Below, piece after piece: positions 61,428 to 64,000 of a DNA stretch of 64,000 bases. The stretch's first letter is position 1. Each line of letters starts with the position of its first letter. Origin of the DNA: Muribaculaceae bacterium (lineage in GTDB: Bacteria > Bacteroidota > Bacteroidia > Bacteroidales > Muribaculaceae). The notes under the pieces are model-generated. The model saw nothing but the letters and a program-made list of their open reading frames with translations. It was not told the origin of the DNA and ran no database searches. A program made the translations under genes and the position numbers. The DNA lies in the NCBI GenBank assembly GCA_017462345.1, contig JAFTRI010000037.1, positions 62,001 to 126,000 on the forward strand, written 5' to 3'.

Positions 61428-62327
61428 TCAGTTGCCGTAGGTGAGGGTCGTGTAGTAACGCAGGTGTCCCCCGGGGGAATATTGCGGGCCGAACTCAAGC
61501 GATATATATCCGTTGTCATATCCGAACCACGTTGCAAGACGACTGCCGTTGGCAGCACTATAGCTGACAGGATTACCGTATTGCGAGACCAGTGTCCGGT
61601 ACAACCTGTTGTAACGCATCTCGTCACGATAGCTTGTCGAATAGCTGAATTGAGAACCGACAAGACCGCCGGAGCTGTAATACAGCGTGGCATCAGGCCA
61701 CACGAGCGACATTGCCGACACATTGCGCAGATACACAACATCTTCCCCATAGCCGTCGACCGTATATCCGCTGTTGCACAGATAATCTACCGAAATGCCT
61801 ATTGCAGTACCGAATGTAAGACCCAATATCCCATGCACTACCGGACATCCGTGATAAGGGCGGAAAGACGGCGGGGGCAACGGGCGGGAATAGCGTCTTA
61901 CCGGTGGACGGTGAGGACGTGCCGGAGGAGCCATGCGTGCCGGACGCGGATTGCGATGAGGGGCATAACCGTGCCTACGGTCACGATGTGCTCCCGAAGC
62001 CGTACCATGCGACGGTGCAGAAGGACGATTACCGTGCCCTTGCCGTGGAGCGTCATTACGGGACGGAGCGGCTGCAGGAACACCATCTGACGGACGACGT
62101 GAACCGGATACACGACCCTGTTCCCGACCGGGTTGTGAGCCTCCTGACCTGCCACTGTTACGCACCGGAGCTACACGTGCGGCAGATGATGATGACTGCC
62201 GGTGTGAGCCGGAAGTGGTTGACGGACGTGAGCCGTTGGTTCTCCGGTTGCGCTGTGCATCCACCGGAGGCACAACCAATATTCCGCATATAAATGCAAT
62301 GGATATGGCTTTAAGGAATCGTCTCAT
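61428..62327 (-). CDS. secreted basic Arg/Pro/Ser-rich protein
   Basis: A 299-aa protein: signal peptide to about Ala24, then a long disordered stretch (about residues 25-160) of Arg, Ser, Pro, Gly and His with no hydrophobic core, and a folded C-terminal domain (about 160-299) with VHGILGLTFGTAIGISVDYL and Tyr-rich strands ending LRYYTTLTYGN. The C-terminal half looks like the DUF6515-type or SH3-like outer-envelope domains; I am not certain of the family. The basic tail may bind nucleic acid, peptidoglycan or LPS. Minus-strand -10-like box TATATTTG at 62444-62437. Confidence 0.7.
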   Translation of the reverse strand: MRRFLKAISIAFICGILVVPPVDAQRNRRTNGSRPSTTSGSHRQSSSSAARVAPVRNSGRSGGSQPGREQGRVSGSRRPSDGVPAAAPSRNDAPRQGHGNRPSAPSHGTASGAHRDRRHGYAPHRNPRPARMAPPARPHRPPVRRYSRPLPPPSFRPYHGCPVVHGILGLTFGTAIGISVDYLCNSGYTVDGYGEDVVYLRNVSAMSLVWPDATLYYSSGGLVGSQFSYSTSYRDEMRYNRLYRTLVSQYGNPVSYSAANGSRLATWFGYDNGYISLEFGPQYSPGGHLRYYTTLTYGN

Positions 62328-62521
62328 AACTGATAATTTTATAGGTTATTTTTCTCATTAGAGCCTAAATTTACCGATTAGCTTAATCCCGATGGTCAAA
62401 TACGCCGAATTTTCGACTTTTGTACCAGTATTAATGCAAATATAACAAAAAATGCCGGCATTCCATAGCCTGTGAGGCACAGCGGATTCCAGTATTTTTA
62501 CGCAATAAAAATGTTGTATAA

Positions 62522-62553
62522 TTTGCATTTGCTCCCACCGTGCATTAATTTTG
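62522..62553 (+). promoter_or_regulatory. promoter of pyrE
   Basis: TTTG (62522-62525), 20 bp, TAATTTTG (62546-62553), a full consensus match. The leader to the pyrE ATG is about 28 nt. The rest of 62328-62521 shows no gene. Confidence 0.75.
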
Positions 62554-62587
62554 TAACTAATTTAGAACATCATAATCCAAGACTATC

Positions 62588-63226
62588 ATGAAACAGCTAA
62601 ACCGTATTCTGGCCGAGAAGCTTCTACGCATCAGTGCAATAAAACTTCAACCCGAGAACCCGTTCGTATGGGCATCGGGCTGGAATTCACCGATATACAC
62701 CGACAACCGCAAGACACTGTCATATCCCGACATACGCAGTTTCATCAAAGTCGAGCTATGCCGCCTCATCATGGAAAACTTCAAGGAGGTAGACGCAATA
62801 GCCGGAGTCGCCACCGGAGCAATCGCACAAGGCGCATTGGTAGCTGACACATTAGGGCTTCCATACGTGTACGTGCGTTCAACCCCTAAAGACCACGGGC
62901 TCGAAAACCTCATCGAGGGCAACCTGCAACCGGGACAGAAAGTAGTTGTCATCGAAGACCTCATCTCAACCGGAGGAAGCAGTCTGAAAGCCGTACAGGC
63001 TATACGTGCGGCAGGATGCGAGGTAGCAGGAATGGCTGCAATATTCACCTACGGATTCCCTGTGGCAGAAAAGAGTTTCCGCGATGCCGGCGTTAAGCTT
63101 TATACCCTCAGCAACTACAATGCGATGCTTGAGGCCGCACTCGAAACCAACTATATCAAGCCCGAAGACATAGAAACCCTGAAAGAATGGCGCAAGGATC
63201 CGTCAATATGGGTCCCAAACAAATAA
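62588..63226 (+). CDS. pyrE: orotate phosphoribosyltransferase
   Basis: A 212-aa cytoplasmic enzyme of pyrimidine synthesis that joins orotate to PRPP, giving orotidine monophosphate. The PRPP motif is VVVIEDLISTGGSSLKA (about residues 118-134), and WASGWNSPIYTDNRKTLSYP marks the N-terminus of the family. Full length. First of a run of pyrE, SRPBCC protein and argH with small gaps, likely one transcript from the promoter at 62522. Confidence 0.95.
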   Translation: MKQLNRILAEKLLRISAIKLQPENPFVWASGWNSPIYTDNRKTLSYPDIRSFIKVELCRLIMENFKEVDAIAGVATGAIAQGALVADTLGLPYVYVRSTPKDHGLENLIEGNLQPGQKVVVIEDLISTGGSSLKAVQAIRAAGCEVAGMAAIFTYGFPVAEKSFRDAGVKLYTLSNYNAMLEAALETNYIKPEDIETLKEWRKDPSIWVPNK

Positions 63227-63238
63227 AAAATATCACCG

Positions 63239-63661
63239 ATGGCAAAATATTCCAGCAAACCGGTCACCCTACATCTACCCATTGCAGCCGCATTTGACCG
63301 TATCAGCAATGTATCGGCCTTTCAGGAACGCATCGATTCGATTCCCGCCGACCAGCGTGCAAAAATGGGGGATGTCAAGTTCTCAGAAAACTCGATAACG
63401 CTCAACTCACCCCAGATAGGCGAGATACGGTTTGATGTGACCGAGCGCACTGCACCTAACCGCATCGTTTTCGCATCGGCCAACTCGCCCGTCCCCCTGA
63501 GCATGTCGATCAACCTCACTGAAAGATCAGAGGATGAAACCGAGATCGTCAGTGCAATAGAGATTGAGATTCCGGCAATGCTACGCCCGCTCATAGGCGG
63601 GAAGATGCAGGAAGCAGCCGATAAGTTCACCGAACTGATCTCATCGTTAAACCAGCAATAA
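63239..63661 (+). CDS. SRPBCC family protein
   Basis: A 140-aa cytoplasmic protein with the helix-grip (START/polyketide cyclase-like) pattern: PVTLHLPIAAAFDRISNVSAF at the N-terminus, central strands, and a long C-terminal helix (AMLRPLIGGKMQEAADKFTELISSL). Such proteins bind small hydrophobic ligands; this one has no known role. It is 12 nt after pyrE and 18 nt before argH. Confidence 0.82.
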   Translation: MAKYSSKPVTLHLPIAAAFDRISNVSAFQERIDSIPADQRAKMGDVKFSENSITLNSPQIGEIRFDVTERTAPNRIVFASANSPVPLSMSINLTERSEDETEIVSAIEIEIPAMLRPLIGGKMQEAADKFTELISSLNQQ

Positions 63662-63679
63662 TTCTCACCCGTTACAGGA

Positions 63680-64000
63680 ATGGCATCAAAACTCTGGGAA
63701 AAAAACGTTACAGTCGACCACGATGTGGAAACCTATACCGTGGGACGCGACCGCGAGATGGACATGTATCTCGCCCCGTATGATATTCTCGGCTCGATAG
63801 CCCACATCACGATGCTTGAATCGATAGGGCTTCTCTCCAAGGACGAGCTGTCGGCTCTTACCGCAGAACTCCGCGAGATATACCGGCTCACCGAGACCGG
63901 CGATTTCACCATCGAGGAGGGTATAGAGGATGTACATTCCCAAGTTGAACTGATGCTTACACGCCGCCTGGGCGACATGGGCAAGAAGATACATTCGGGC
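63680..64000 (+). CDS. argH: argininosuccinate lyase (partial, runs off the window)
   Basis: The first 107 codons of argininosuccinate lyase, which splits argininosuccinate into arginine and fumarate. The ATG at 63680 gives MASKLWEK, followed by the typical DREMDMYLAPYDILGSIAHITML and EEGIEDVHSQVELMLTRRLGDMGKKIHSG, which match the N-terminal lyase domain. The rest lies beyond 64000. It is 18 nt after the SRPBCC gene. Confidence 0.93.
   Translation, partial: MASKLWEKNVTVDHDVETYTVGRDREMDMYLAPYDILGSIAHITMLESIGLLSKDELSALTAELREIYRLTETGDFTIEEGIEDVHSQVELMLTRRLGDMGKKIHSG

Noticed and set aside
1..64000. CRISPR array, integrase, transposase or phage genes
   Set aside because: No regular spaced repeats and no such proteins are seen; the inverton would need an enzyme from elsewhere.

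Overview
The window reads as chromosomal DNA of a gut-type Bacteroidales bacterium, most likely of the Muribaculaceae or a close family (inference). Evidence seen: two SusC/SusD outer-membrane uptake systems, a BtuB/BtuG-type vitamin B12 locus, T9SS-like C-terminal sorting domains, Bacteroidota-only families (DUF4494, DUF3098, DUF4302, DUF2148), lipoprotein signals followed by acidic residues, and promoters of the Bacteroidota type (TTTG or TTG, about 20 bp, TAnnTTTG). Genes are compact and mostly in short operons separated by bidirectional hairpin terminators.

Layout. 1-2.1 kb: three secreted or outer-membrane proteins of uncertain role. 2.2-3.8 kb (minus): a BASS-type transporter and a Crp/Fnr regulator. 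3.9-8.15 kb: a cobalamin riboswitch, btuB, a surface lipoprotein and a btuG-like propeller, together a B12 capture operon. 8.15-11.4 kb: an AT-richer accessory stretch with a promoter and about 330 nt of leader, two small secreted proteins, two hairpin repeats and an ATPase-nuclease fusion. 11.5-15.7 kb: CoA-transferase (minus), miaB and an MFS transporter. 15.8-18.6 kb (minus): a His-rich small protein and a His-rich TonB receptor, a likely metal uptake pair. 18.8-23.2 kb: ftsX, DUF3098, uppP, truB, queA, DUF2148. 23.3-30.9 kb (minus): OmpA-like protein, transketolase, FucP-type sugar transporter, YggS, DUF4494 and an esterase. 30.9-31.8 kb: YigZ and an orphan HigA-like regulator. 32-41.6 kb (minus): SusC1, SusD1, zinc metallohydrolase lipoprotein, DUF4302 lipoprotein and a sorted secreted protein. 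42.1-48.8 kb (plus): SusC2, SusD2 and a duplicated-domain lipoprotein. 48.9-53.6 kb: NfnA/NfnB-type transhydrogenase and malic enzyme. 53.9-61.2 kb: threonine deaminase, then a TolC/MFP/RND efflux operon ending in a PII-like gene. 61.3-64 kb: tRNA-Leu, a basic secreted protein, pyrE, an SRPBCC protein and the start of argH.

The most striking element is between the two divergent susC genes. A perfect 17-bp inverted repeat (41822-41838 and 42009-42025) encloses a 170-bp segment carrying the only promoter-like sequence able to serve susC2. In the orientation given it points away from susC2, toward susC1. It is also a near copy of the fixed susC1 promoter just outside the segment. This looks like an invertible (phase-variable) promoter, here OFF for susC2, that could toggle extra transcription between two nutrient-uptake operons. 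No recombinase is encoded in the window, so the enzyme would act in trans.

A second candidate is the ATPase-PD-(D/E)XK protein at 9969-11393. Four copies of one 9-bp arm form two hairpins immediately upstream of it.
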